Assembly: GCA_964544475.1 (NCBI GenBank)
Contig: CAZJBS010000004.1
Location: 161,936 to 225,935 of the forward strand
Length of the DNA stretch: 64,000 nucleotides
Direction of reading: 5' to 3'
Origin: CAZJBS01 sp964544475
Lineage (GTDB): Bacteria; CLD3; SB21
A model generated the notes under the pieces. It was not told the origin of the DNA and ran no database searches. It saw nothing but the letters and a program-made list of their open reading frames with translations. This document shows, one piece after another, positions 36,749 to 44,042 of this stretch. The position numbers and the translations under genes are program-made. The number at the start of each line of letters is the position of its first letter. Position 1 is the first letter of the stretch.

Positions 36749-38128
36749 CTATTTTCCAATGCAAAAACGTGAGAAAATGTTGTCCAAAACCTCTTGTGTC
36801 GTAACCAGCCCTATTATTTCTCCCAGAGCGAATACGGCATCGCGAATATCGATGGCGGCAAACTCAAAAGACTTGCCCAGTCGTATCGTGTCAGTTGCCT
36901 GGGACAAACTGGCTCGACTTTTCTCCAATGACTGCTTATGCCGAATTCTAGAAATCATAGCGGATTCAAACGACAAGTTCGAGGAAAATCTCTTGGCGAT
37001 TTCGCTCCTCAAACGATCAACACCCTCTCCTGTTCTCGCCGAGATGTACACCCGGTTGCTGAGTATTTCTGTCCAATTCTCGTGGTACCCGATGTCAGAC
37101 TTATTGCAGACATGTACAACATGCATGTGAGGGTTTTCTTCCGATACTTTCGAGAGTCTATCCAAGACTTGCATGTCATTGTCTTCAGGTGGAGATGCAG
37201 TGTCAAAGACGGCCAATACGATGTCACTGCGTTCGATGTGCTCGCCAGTTCTGGCGATCCCGGCAAGTTCTACCGTGTCGTCGGTTTGTCGCAAACCCGC
37301 GGTATCAACAATAATGAATGGAATTCCTTGAATGTCTATGACTTCTTCCAGGTAATCTCTTGTCGTTCCCGGAACGGTAGATACGATGGCTCTATCCGTA
37401 TTCAAAAAGCAATTCAACAGGCTTGATTTGCCGACATTTGGTTTTCCAACGATGGAAATCCGTGCGCCCTCCCGAAGCACACGGCCGGCATCAAAAGTCT
37501 TTAGTAATTCGTCAATTCTCAGGATGGCATTTCCGATGGCGTCAAGAACGCTGTTTCGTTCGACATCAATCAGCTGTTCTTCTGAAAAATCGAGATCCAA
37601 TTCAATCAGCGCACATAGATTAAGCAGATCCTCACGAAGCGAGTTGATGACAGCGGAGAGATTGCCGTGCAGTTGGGCCGCTGTCGCACGCCGGGCACCC
37701 TCTGTCTTTGCATGTATTAGATCGGCAATAGACTCAATCTGAGCCAAATCCATTTTGCCATTCAGGAAAGCAGTCTGGGTGAATTCCCCTGGTTTGGCCT
37801 GTCGGGCCCCCGTTTTCAGCACGATGCTCAATACTCGATATGTGTTCAGGACTCCCCCGTGGCAGCTAATTTCTACGGTGTCGTCACCGGTAAAGGTATT
37901 GGGAGCCCTCAGAACCGAAATTAAGACGGAATCGACATAAGTTGCACTGTCAGGATCATAAAGATCCCGGAAATGGACTGTGTGGGATGGCACTTGCGAG
38001 AGTGAAGGTTGTTGGCCAAGCAGTTGGTTGGCACAATCCAAAGCTCGCGTCCCCGATATTCGAATTACGCTGATTCCGCCGACCCCAATGGGAGTGGATA
38101 TGGCTGCAATCGTATCATCAGAATTCAT
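36749..38128 (-). CDS. mnmE: tRNA modification GTPase MnmE
   Basis: This 459-residue GTPase is the partner of MnmG in wobble-uridine modification. The N-terminal tetrahydrofolate-binding domain begins DDTIAAISTPIGVGGISVIR. The G domain shows GKPNVGKSSLLN (G1), DTAGLR (G3) and NKSD (G4). The C-terminus ends FCIGK, the family's CxGK motif carrying the catalytic Cys. Length and motifs are complete. It is 34 bp downstream of yidC on the same strand, and its stop touches a parS site. Confidence 0.96.
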   Translation of the reverse strand: MNSDDTIAAISTPIGVGGISVIRISGTRALDCANQLLGQQPSLSQVPSHTVHFRDLYDPDSATYVDSVLISVLRAPNTFTGDDTVEISCHGGVLNTYRVLSIVLKTGARQAKPGEFTQTAFLNGKMDLAQIESIADLIHAKTEGARRATAAQLHGNLSAVINSLREDLLNLCALIELDLDFSEEQLIDVERNSVLDAIGNAILRIDELLKTFDAGRVLREGARISIVGKPNVGKSSLLNCFLNTDRAIVSTVPGTTRDYLEEVIDIQGIPFIIVDTAGLRQTDDTVELAGIARTGEHIERSDIVLAVFDTASPPEDNDMQVLDRLSKVSEENPHMHVVHVCNKSDIGYHENWTEILSNRVYISARTGEGVDRLRSEIAKRFSSNLSFESAMISRIRHKQSLEKSRASLSQATDTIRLGKSFEFAAIDIRDAVFALGEIIGLVTTQEVLDNIFSRFCIGK

Positions 38129-38162
38129 AGACGAAAAGCCACACCAAGTGACCGTTTCGTTA

Positions 38163-39869
38163 TCACTTGATCAGATGTTTGGACATCAAGTATTGCTGGA
38201 ACACGGTGAGCACATTGAAAATGGTCCAGTACAAGACGAGGCCGGACGGGAAATTGTTGAACAGAAAAAAGAACATGATGGGCATTCCGTACATCATGAA
38301 CTTCTGATTGAACCTCTGTGCCGGATCGGAATCATCCCCCATTGGCGTCATAGGAGCAATTTTTTGTTGAACAAACGTCATGATAGTCATAATGATAGGC
38401 AACGGATTAACGTGAAAATCTCCTATCAATGGCAAGCCGGTATGCAAGACATATACCGTGTCCGGTCTCGACAGGTCGCTGATCCATCCAAAGAACCCCG
38501 CTTGTCGCATGTCCAGGGTTTGGTTGAAGACTTGATATATCGGAAACAGCAACGGCATCTGTATGAGCATGGGCAGGCATCCGGACACCGGATTGTAACC
38601 GATTTCCTTGTAGAGCTTCATCATTTCCTGTTGCATCTTTACAGAGTCACCCTTGAATTTCCTCTGTATTTCCTTCTGTCTGGGCATTACCTCCTTCATT
38701 TTTTGCATACCCACATAACTCTTATGAGTCAGAGGATACAGGACAATTTTTACAAGGAAAGTGAATACTACAATGACCCACCCGTAATTCGGAATGATAG
38801 CATACAAGAAATTCAATGTATAGAGAATACCTTTTGTCAGAGGCTTGATAATAGCCCATCCCCATTCCAATATCTGTCCCAAATTCTCGTTATATGAATT
38901 CAGTATCCCGTAGTCCAAGGGTCCGATGTATACGGTTATCGAATCAACTTTCCCGTTTTCAAATTTCATCGCCAAGGATACCATGTGGTTCTTTCGAACA
39001 ACCCTTCCGTTCTCGGATTTTGTTGTTCCAAGGAACTTAACACCGCTCCCATCTTTCTCTTTTGGGATGATGTAAGCGGCGAAATACTTGGTTCTTGTTG
39101 CAACCCATTTCGTGATGCCTGTGAAACCGATTTCGTCGGATGTCTTGTCGGCGATGTCAAATTCTTGGATCTCGTCCCCAAGCATGGCGTAAGCCTTTTG
39201 ATAGGACGCTTCTCCCATGGAATCAGCCTCTGTGTGCTCAAGCCCCCCCACCCACTCCACGTAGTATTCACTGCCGTTGATGTCGTCACCGAAACCCAGA
39301 AACTGAACCGTACGATCAACGTGGTATGTGTTATCATAAAATATGGTAGTCTGGACTATCGATCGCTCCGAGTCAAGCCTCAAGGTATAAGAAACCACAA
39401 ACCTCTTCTGCGTGGTCAGATCGACAGATGAATCCGTCACCGAACTGTGGAAATTCATCGATGATACACTAATCTTGCGATTGTGAAACACAAAAGATAG
39501 GTCGAGGTTTCTATCTTCGTCGACGAAATCCACGTACTCACCGTGTGAGTCTTTGAACTTGTGAAGCGACCACTGATGAATCGTGCCGCCACCCTTGTTT
39601 GATATTCTTGCCGTATAAAGAGAGGTGTTGACTGTAATCCACTTCTCAGGAATGCTGGAAAGCGCATGCGAAGTATCTTTGTCGACCACCTTCTTCAGGA
39701 TCGGTTCAACCCGAACAGTGTCTATTGGGCGCTGGACAAGACTGGAATCCATCAGGTGCCGGGTAGGCATGCTCACCTTTGGCGGAGGGGACACCCACTC
39801 CATATAGAAGGGCCATAATATTACTATCAAGGCGATGAGAGCCATCGCCAGAACAGTCCTTTTGTCCAT
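38163..39869 (-). CDS. yidC: Membrane protein insertase YidC
   Basis: YidC inserts and folds inner-membrane proteins, alone or with Sec. The second ATG of an ATGATG pair (39869) is used, because AAGGAG then lies 5 bp upstream; starting at 39872 would add one Met. The 568-residue product has a first span (VLAMALIALIVILWPFYM), a large periplasmic beta domain (about 60-330), then the conserved core of five spans with LYPLTHKSYVGMQKMKEVMP and GCLPMLIQMPLLFPIYQVF. The long periplasmic domain is the Gram-negative form. The start overlaps the yidD stop within ATGATG. Confidence 0.95.
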   Translation of the reverse strand: MDKRTVLAMALIALIVILWPFYMEWVSPPPKVSMPTRHLMDSSLVQRPIDTVRVEPILKKVVDKDTSHALSSIPEKWITVNTSLYTARISNKGGGTIHQWSLHKFKDSHGEYVDFVDEDRNLDLSFVFHNRKISVSSMNFHSSVTDSSVDLTTQKRFVVSYTLRLDSERSIVQTTIFYDNTYHVDRTVQFLGFGDDINGSEYYVEWVGGLEHTEADSMGEASYQKAYAMLGDEIQEFDIADKTSDEIGFTGITKWVATRTKYFAAYIIPKEKDGSGVKFLGTTKSENGRVVRKNHMVSLAMKFENGKVDSITVYIGPLDYGILNSYNENLGQILEWGWAIIKPLTKGILYTLNFLYAIIPNYGWVIVVFTFLVKIVLYPLTHKSYVGMQKMKEVMPRQKEIQRKFKGDSVKMQQEMMKLYKEIGYNPVSGCLPMLIQMPLLFPIYQVFNQTLDMRQAGFFGWISDLSRPDTVYVLHTGLPLIGDFHVNPLPIIMTIMTFVQQKIAPMTPMGDDSDPAQRFNQKFMMYGMPIMFFFLFNNFPSGLVLYWTIFNVLTVFQQYLMSKHLIK

Positions 39870-40114
39870 CATAACTCCTTGGAGTCTTGGCAACCCCCGC
39901 AATGCGGGACAGGATCAAATCCGCCAGGATGCCACGGGTGGCACTTGAGAACCCTCTTGACTATCAGGAAAACAGCTGGGAGCAACTCATAGTTTCTAAG
40001 ACACTCTATAGAATAATTGGAGCACGTCGGGAAAAAACGACACGATGCGGGCAGCACTGGAGACAGAACGAATTGGTACGCTCTTATGATAACGACGGCC
40101 AGTTTGCGGAGCAT
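39869..40114 (-). CDS. yidD: Membrane protein insertion efficiency factor YidD
   Basis: The 81-residue product matches the YidD pattern: an amphipathic N-terminus with YQFVLSPVLPASCRFFPTCS, then CHPWHPGGFDPVP. The Cys-rich SCRFFPTCS motif is conserved in the family. Its TGA overlaps the yidC start. In the standard order rnpA would precede it, but only 81 bp separate it from rpmH. Confidence 0.93.
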   Translation of the reverse strand: MLRKLAVVIIRAYQFVLSPVLPASCRFFPTCSNYSIECLRNYELLPAVFLIVKRVLKCHPWHPGGFDPVPHCGGCQDSKEL

Positions 40115-40132
40115 ATCGGTTTCAAACTACAA

Positions 40133-40161
40133 AGGCTTCCTTCGGTAATCGAAAGAAGCCT
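40133..40161 (-). terminator. Terminator after rpmH
   Basis: AGGCTTC (40133-40139) pairs with GAAGCCT (40155-40161), continued by TTCG/CGAA after one mismatch, around a 5-nt loop. On the minus strand the hairpin is followed by tttgtagttt. It sits between rpmH and yidD, where rnpA is expected, and would make rpmH a single-gene transcript. Confidence 0.65.
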
Positions 40162-40195
40162 CCAAACAAGAAATTAGTTATTGTTGCCTGTAATA

Positions 40196-40339
40196 TCACT
40201 CATCGCTGACGGTGAGTTTCTTCCGGCCTTTTGCTCTTCGCATCTTCAAAACACGGCGTCCCGCCTTTGTCTTCATTCTCTCCCTGAAACCGTGTTTGTT
40301 TTTGCGTTTGGCCTTGCTTGGCTGATAGGTCCGTTTCAC
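40196..40339 (-). CDS. rpmH: 50S ribosomal protein L34
   Basis: The 47-residue basic product begins (GTG start at 40339) with KRTYQPSKAKRKNKHGFRER and continues MKTKAGRRVLKMRRAKGRKK, the L34 signature over its whole length. The ORF extends further upstream, but the L34 N-terminus fixes the start. As usual it marks the origin, transcribed away from dnaA. A hairpin terminator follows. Confidence 0.96.
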   Translation of the reverse strand: MKRTYQPSKAKRKNKHGFRERMKTKAGRRVLKMRRAKGRKKLTVSDE

Positions 40340-40663
40340 TTTAGCATTCTCCGTGGTAAAACTTCTTCTAAAGGGATGGCAATGTAAAGCAAAAAGCACG
40401 AAAAGTCAAGTTTTTTATTCATTTAAACGAAGAAGCCGGTCAAAAACCACCGGTTTCCAGCAAATATCGGTTATTACAGCTTTTAACCTATTTGCGAATT
40501 AACTTTGCAAACCAATCGAATGCACGTGGGATGCGAACCATATAACGATTATTTTTTAATAAACAAGATTTTACAGGCATGCAGATTTTCAAAGATATCA
40601 AAAAACTTGACAATCAAGGGTCGTTTAGTAAATTAACGAGTGTCTTTTGTGCGACCCCGTGTT

Positions 40664-40672
40664 TGTGAACAA
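40664..40672 (-). promoter_or_regulatory. DnaA box, one mismatch
   Basis: TGTGAACAA on the plus strand reads TTGTTCACA on the minus strand, one base away from the consensus TTATNCACA. A second tgtgaa half-match follows 12 bp later. Confidence 0.45.
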
Positions 40673-40872
40673 TTTGTGAAATGTTAACAAAATGTTGTGT
40701 GGAATTTGTATCGTGGCGGTTGGACTTATAGTCAAGTCATGCGAGATTGGGGCCCATCACGGGTTTAATATAAGTATTATCAATTATTTAGTTTGATTCA
40801 AGGCTTCTGCCAGCACCTTCTTCTGGCCTTTCTGTGTTGGCTGGCTGGCGTATTCGATAACGCTGGTTGAAA

Positions 40873-40881
40873 TGTGAATAA
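40873..40881 (-). promoter_or_regulatory. DnaA box, perfect consensus
   Basis: TGTGAATAA on the plus strand reads TTATTCACA on the minus strand, fully matching TTATNCACA. It is 80 bp upstream of the dnaA start and could serve both origin binding and dnaA autoregulation. Confidence 0.65.
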
Positions 40882-40960
40882 GTTAATGATGATCCGACAA
40901 TTTGATAGGTCACAAAACTACATTCGGCTCTGTTTATTCTAACGAATTCGGGAAGAGAAA

Positions 40961-42349
40961 ATGGAGAGCATAGGTCTGGAAGAAGATGTGTCGGCCAAGT
41001 CCATTTGGGGTCAATGTTGTGATATCATCAAGTCACAAATTCCCGGCCCGTCATTTCGAACGTGGATTAATCCGATTATCCCCGTAAAACTCGACCAAGA
41101 CAGACTCGTCGTGTCCATTCCAAATCAATTTTTCATTGAATGGCTTGAGGGTCGATACAGTCAGATGATACAGTCGGCAATCAGTGCTGTCGCCGGGCAG
41201 GAATACGGAATCAGCTATGTCATATCGGATCCGTCAACCAAGTCAGACGAATCATCAGCGATTGCTTTAGCTGTTCCAACGGTTCCACTCAAGGCTTTGG
41301 AAACGAAAGATCAGTTTGAATCCAACCTAAATCCAAGATATACATTTGACAACTACATTGAGGGGAATGGCAACAAATTCGCGCGTGCCGCAGCGCTTGC
41401 CGTTTCGGAAAAACCCGGAAAGACCTCTTTCAACCCTCTTGTCGTATACGGTGGCGCAGGGCTTGGCAAGACTCATCTGATCCAGGGGATAGGCAATTAC
41501 GTCAAAACCCACTATCCTGAGAAGCGTATGGCGTACGTAACCAGTGAAAGTTTCACCAATGATTTTGTCACTGCGATTCGGAACGACCGCGTTCAGGAAT
41601 TCAGCCGAATCTACAGGAATTTTGACTTGTTGATGGTAGACGACATCCAGTTCTTTGCCGACAAGGGAAAGACTCAGGAAGAATTCTTCCACACATTCAA
41701 CACGCTTCATCAGATGGGCAAACAAATTGTCCTGACATCTGACCGACCACCCAAAGAACTAAAACACGTCGAGGAAAGGCTCATTTCCAGGTTCCAATGG
41801 GGCTTGGTCACCGACATTCAACCACCAGATCTCGAAACACGAATTGCCATTCTTCAAAAGCGAAGTGAAGAAGATGGCGTTTATCTGCCGGCCGATGTTT
41901 GTGAGTTTGTAGCCATGAACATAACATCCAACATACGTGAATTGGAAGGTTCCCTGATCAAACTGCTGGCTTATGCATCCATCGCAAACACGGAACTTTC
42001 GTTGGATCTCGCCAAATCGGTTCTGAAAGATACCATCGCGGTGAAGAAGAAAAACCTTTCAATAGAGATGATCCAAAAAACCGTGGCCGATTATTATGGC
42101 ATTGCGGAGGACCTGCTTAGGGCAAAGACGCGCAAGAAGGAAATCGCCGAGGCCAGACAAGTCTGCATGTTCCTGATCAAAGAGGTCTTGGGTTGTTCAT
42201 TGAAGACGATCGGGCTTCACTTCGGTGGAAGGGATCACTCCACCGTGATTCACGCCATCAAGCAAGTTGATGAGTGGGTTTCAGTAAACCCGAAAGCCAA
42301 GGACGATATTGCCACAATCAAGAGAAAAATAGAATTGGCGGGATTCTAG
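40961..42349 (+). CDS. dnaA: Chromosomal replication initiator DnaA
   Basis: The 462-residue DnaA has all four domains. The N-terminal domain contains WGQCCDIIKSQIPGPSFRTW. A variable linker spans about 90-125. The AAA+ domain has Walker A GGAGLGKT (164-171) and Walker B LLMVDDIQFFADK. The C-terminal helix-turn-helix has GLHFGGRDHSTVIHAI, which reads the DnaA box. GAGAAA precedes ATG 40961. It is transcribed away from rpmH, the standard origin arrangement. The convergent anti-sigma gene ends 50 bp downstream. Confidence 0.97.
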   Translation: MESIGLEEDVSAKSIWGQCCDIIKSQIPGPSFRTWINPIIPVKLDQDRLVVSIPNQFFIEWLEGRYSQMIQSAISAVAGQEYGISYVISDPSTKSDESSAIALAVPTVPLKALETKDQFESNLNPRYTFDNYIEGNGNKFARAAALAVSEKPGKTSFNPLVVYGGAGLGKTHLIQGIGNYVKTHYPEKRMAYVTSESFTNDFVTAIRNDRVQEFSRIYRNFDLLMVDDIQFFADKGKTQEEFFHTFNTLHQMGKQIVLTSDRPPKELKHVEERLISRFQWGLVTDIQPPDLETRIAILQKRSEEDGVYLPADVCEFVAMNITSNIRELEGSLIKLLAYASIANTELSLDLAKSVLKDTIAVKKKNLSIEMIQKTVADYYGIAEDLLRAKTRKKEIAEARQVCMFLIKEVLGCSLKTIGLHFGGRDHSTVIHAIKQVDEWVSVNPKAKDDIATIKRKIELAGF

Positions 42350-42398
42350 TGTTCTTATTTGTTTGTCGCGTCACCCCCGCAAGAAGAAGAGGGCGTCA

Positions 42399-42875
42399 TT
42401 ACTTTTGTTTGACAACAAACTTCCCAAGCCTGTCGAATCCTGCAACGACCAGGGCGGCGAGAATCACCAGATAAGCTTTCGAATCGATCAGAAGTGGCAA
42501 GATCTCGAGACTCGGATTTCGCCATTGTTCACGGAGGGTTCCGATCGATTCTCTGGTACTGTCCAGAAGGAATGACCAATCAACCGAGTAAATGACGAGA
42601 GGGCAACCAACCAAAAGAACAACCGCGAAAAGGCCCCATTCGAGATAGTCAAACGGTTTCGATTTTGATAACACTATCCTTTCCATCACAGAGTCAGAAA
42701 AATTCGGTGACAACTCCACTTTCGGCGATTCGGCCAAACAGACCCACATCTGACGATAGATATGTAAGTCTGTACGGCATTTGCTGCATTCTTTCAGGTG
42801 AACGTCGAAGTCGGCGAGGGCTGCTGAGCTTTCTGACGCAATGGATTGGAGTTCGAAGTCTGTCAAGTGTCTCAT
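42399..42875 (-). CDS. Anti-sigma factor with zinc-finger-like N-terminus
   Basis: The product has 158 residues. The N-terminal cytoplasmic part carries the ZAS/zf-HC2-type motif HLKECSKC (His26, Cys30, Cys33). Two hydrophobic spans follow, near 76-96 and 133-152. This layout fits a membrane-bound anti-sigma factor. It overlaps the ECF sigma gene by 4 bp (ATGA), which ensures balanced synthesis. It presumably holds the sigma factor until an envelope signal. The signal is unknown. Confidence 0.82.
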   Translation of the reverse strand: MRHLTDFELQSIASESSAALADFDVHLKECSKCRTDLHIYRQMWVCLAESPKVELSPNFSDSVMERIVLSKSKPFDYLEWGLFAVVLLVGCPLVIYSVDWSFLLDSTRESIGTLREQWRNPSLEILPLLIDSKAYLVILAALVVAGFDRLGKFVVKQK

Positions 42876-43468
42876 GCTCTCAACTCCTCATCTTGAAATT
42901 TCCGGATGAGCCTGTCTTTTAGCATTTTTCTCGCTCTAAAGATATAACTCTTCACGGTGCCCTCCGGAAGGCCCATCGTCGTGGAGATTTCCTCATAGGT
43001 CATTTCATCAACGTGAAAAAGACCGAGAATGGTCCGATAAACATCCGGAAGGGATAGTATTTCTTTTTGCATAAGATCACGCAAGTCCTTCTGTTCGAGA
43101 AGAACATCCGGGGTCAAGTGATTTCCCCACAGGTCTTCAGAAATAGTCTGCTCATAAGATACACCCTCATCTGATTCCAGATTCGAATCCTCGTAAAGCG
43201 ACACTTTCTTCTTTTCAAGATGGCTTAGCGTGGTATTGTGCGCTATTCGTGCAATCCAGGTTGACAGCTTTGAGTTGAATTCGAAAGATGCGAGATTCTT
43301 GAATACTTTGACAAAAACATCCTGGCAAATTTCTTCCCGCGTTGACGGATTTGAAATCAATCTTGACACAATATGGATGACCAGTTTCTTGTAATCGCGG
43401 ATGATGCGTTCAAATTGTCGTTCGTCGCCACTGAGAATACTCTGAATCGTTTTACGATCGGAGCTCAT
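42872..43468 (-). CDS. ECF-type RNA polymerase sigma factor
   Basis: The 198-residue sigma factor uses ATG 43468 (AGGAG 4 bp upstream). Sigma region 2 is EEICQDVFVKVFKNLASFEF with STWIARIAHNTTLSHLEKKK. Sigma region 4 is LPDVYRTILGLFHVDEMTYEEI with GLPEGTVKSYIFRARKML. The longer frame to 43564 would start inside its own promoter and is rejected. It is co-transcribed with the anti-sigma gene. An ECF-type promoter lies about 70-95 bp upstream, suggesting autoregulation. Confidence 0.92.
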   Translation of the reverse strand: MSSDRKTIQSILSGDERQFERIIRDYKKLVIHIVSRLISNPSTREEICQDVFVKVFKNLASFEFNSKLSTWIARIAHNTTLSHLEKKKVSLYEDSNLESDEGVSYEQTISEDLWGNHLTPDVLLEQKDLRDLMQKEILSLPDVYRTILGLFHVDEMTYEEISTTMGLPEGTVKSYIFRARKMLKDRLIRKFQDEELRA

Positions 43469-43535
43469 GCACTCCTGTTCTTTTCCAATTGCGGTCGTGC
43501 TGGTTTGCTGACGGGCAAAGGCCTTTACTGATGAG

Positions 43536-43563
43536 TAGACCGATAACCCGACACAAAGTTTCA
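43536..43563 (-). promoter_or_regulatory. ECF-type promoter driving the sigma/anti-sigma operon
   Basis: On the minus strand TGAAACTTT (43563-43555) and GGTCTA (43541-43536) are separated so that GAAAC and GTCTA are 17 bp apart. AAC near -35 and GTC near -10 at this spacing are the general hallmark of ECF promoters. Transcription would begin about 60 bp before the sigma start codon. Confidence 0.7.
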
Positions 43564-43569
43564 AAATAC

Positions 43570-43598
43570 TGCAACATTTTCCTGTATCGAAAGTCTAT
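43570..43598 (+). promoter_or_regulatory. ECF-type promoter driving the DUF6249-like and SSSS-repeat genes
   Basis: TGCAACATTTT (43570-43580) is followed by AGTCTAT (43592-43598), with 17 bp between GCAAC and GTCTA, the same architecture as the divergent promoter 6 bp away. The GTCTAT also forms an inverted repeat with ATAGAC (43603-43608). Transcription would start near 43604. Confidence 0.65.
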
Positions 43599-43614
43599 TC
43601 GGATAGACATAACA

Positions 43615-43643
43615 GATACAAGAATTTAGGATACGAGAATTTA
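43615..43643. repeat. Two direct repeats of 14 bp in the leader of the ECF target operon
   Basis: GATACAAGAATTTA (43615-43628) and GATACGAGAATTTA (43630-43643) differ at one base and have a 15-bp period. They lie downstream of the ECF promoter and about 40 bp before the start codon at 43685. A role in mRNA stability, translation or regulator binding is possible. Confidence 0.6.
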
Positions 43644-43684
43644 TATCTAATTGGTGGAAGAAACAACCTAACAGGAGTGACAAC

Positions 43685-44026
43685 ATGAATCAATTTGAAT
43701 TCCTCATTCCAATCGCTTTTTTCGTAATTGTGGCGGTGATTTTCAAAATCGTCACTGAAAACAGGACCAGACAGAAGCTGATTGAGAAAGGTATGCTGGA
43801 TGAAAGGACGAAATACCTATTTATGCATCCGGCACCACAATCATTGAATTCACTCAAATGGGGCATGGTGCTGATCGCCGTTGGTTTGGCGTTGGCCCTG
43901 GTAAATCTCTTTCCCATCGCATTCGAGGGTCCAGCATCCATCGGCCTGATGATGCTGTTTGCCGGTACGGCATTTATCTTGTATTTCATTATTGCAAAGA
44001 AACACGAAGAAAAAGACGGTCAATAA
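43685..44026 (+). CDS. Small membrane protein of DUF6249 type
   Basis: The 113-residue product has three hydrophobic spans: residues 5-22 (FLIPIAFFVIVAVIFKIV), 58-76 (GMVLIAVGLALALVNLF) and 84-103. A cytoplasmic loop with RTRQKLIEKGMLDERTKYLF lies between the first and second. This is the pattern of DUF6249-type proteins often found beside ECF sigma genes in FCB bacteria. AGGAGTGACAAC precedes the ATG. It is the first gene of the arm driven by the ECF-type promoter at 43570. Confidence 0.75.
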   Translation: MNQFEFLIPIAFFVIVAVIFKIVTENRTRQKLIEKGMLDERTKYLFMHPAPQSLNSLKWGMVLIAVGLALALVNLFPIAFEGPASIGLMMLFAGTAFILYFIIAKKHEEKDGQ

Positions 44027-44042
44027 CCTAAGGAGCTCTTCC

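Larger units (their letters stand above)
40400..40960. other. oriC: Probable replication origin region (oriC) between rpmH and dnaA
   Basis: This intergenic stretch of about 560 bp between the divergent rpmH and dnaA genes is AT-rich, especially 40550-40625 (attttttaataaacaag), which could be the unwinding element. It holds one perfect DnaA box (40873-40881) and one box with a single mismatch (40664-40672), with further tgtgaa-type repeats at 40664-40680. Two parS sites lie about 4 kb away. I find no coding frame or RNA gene in it. The region also contains the dnaA leader and promoter, not resolved here. Confidence 0.6.

Noticed and set aside
36688..36759. N-terminal extension of mnmG from 36759
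   Set aside because: The extra 24 residues are translated parS sequence (reads SVSRETKK and FHVKP) and the family N-terminus begins at 36687.
37980..38897. 305-residue plus-strand frame over yidC and the mnmE start
   Set aside because: It crosses two conserved genes on the opposite strand and has a His-rich, unstructured composition typical of antisense translation.
39887..40177. Plus-strand 96-residue frame over yidD, considered as a displaced rnpA remnant
   Set aside because: It is antisense to the clear yidD gene, lacks the RnpA signature (RNxxKR-type basic helix) and has no start signal.
40440..40470. CCGGT/ACCGG hairpin as a terminator near the origin
   Set aside because: The stem is only 5 bp with an 8-nt loop and weak T-tail; too poor to call.
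43181..43215. Sequence resembling a tRNA T-arm (gattcgaatcctc)
   Set aside because: It lies inside the sigma-factor coding region and has no acceptor or anticodon arms; no tRNA was found in the window.
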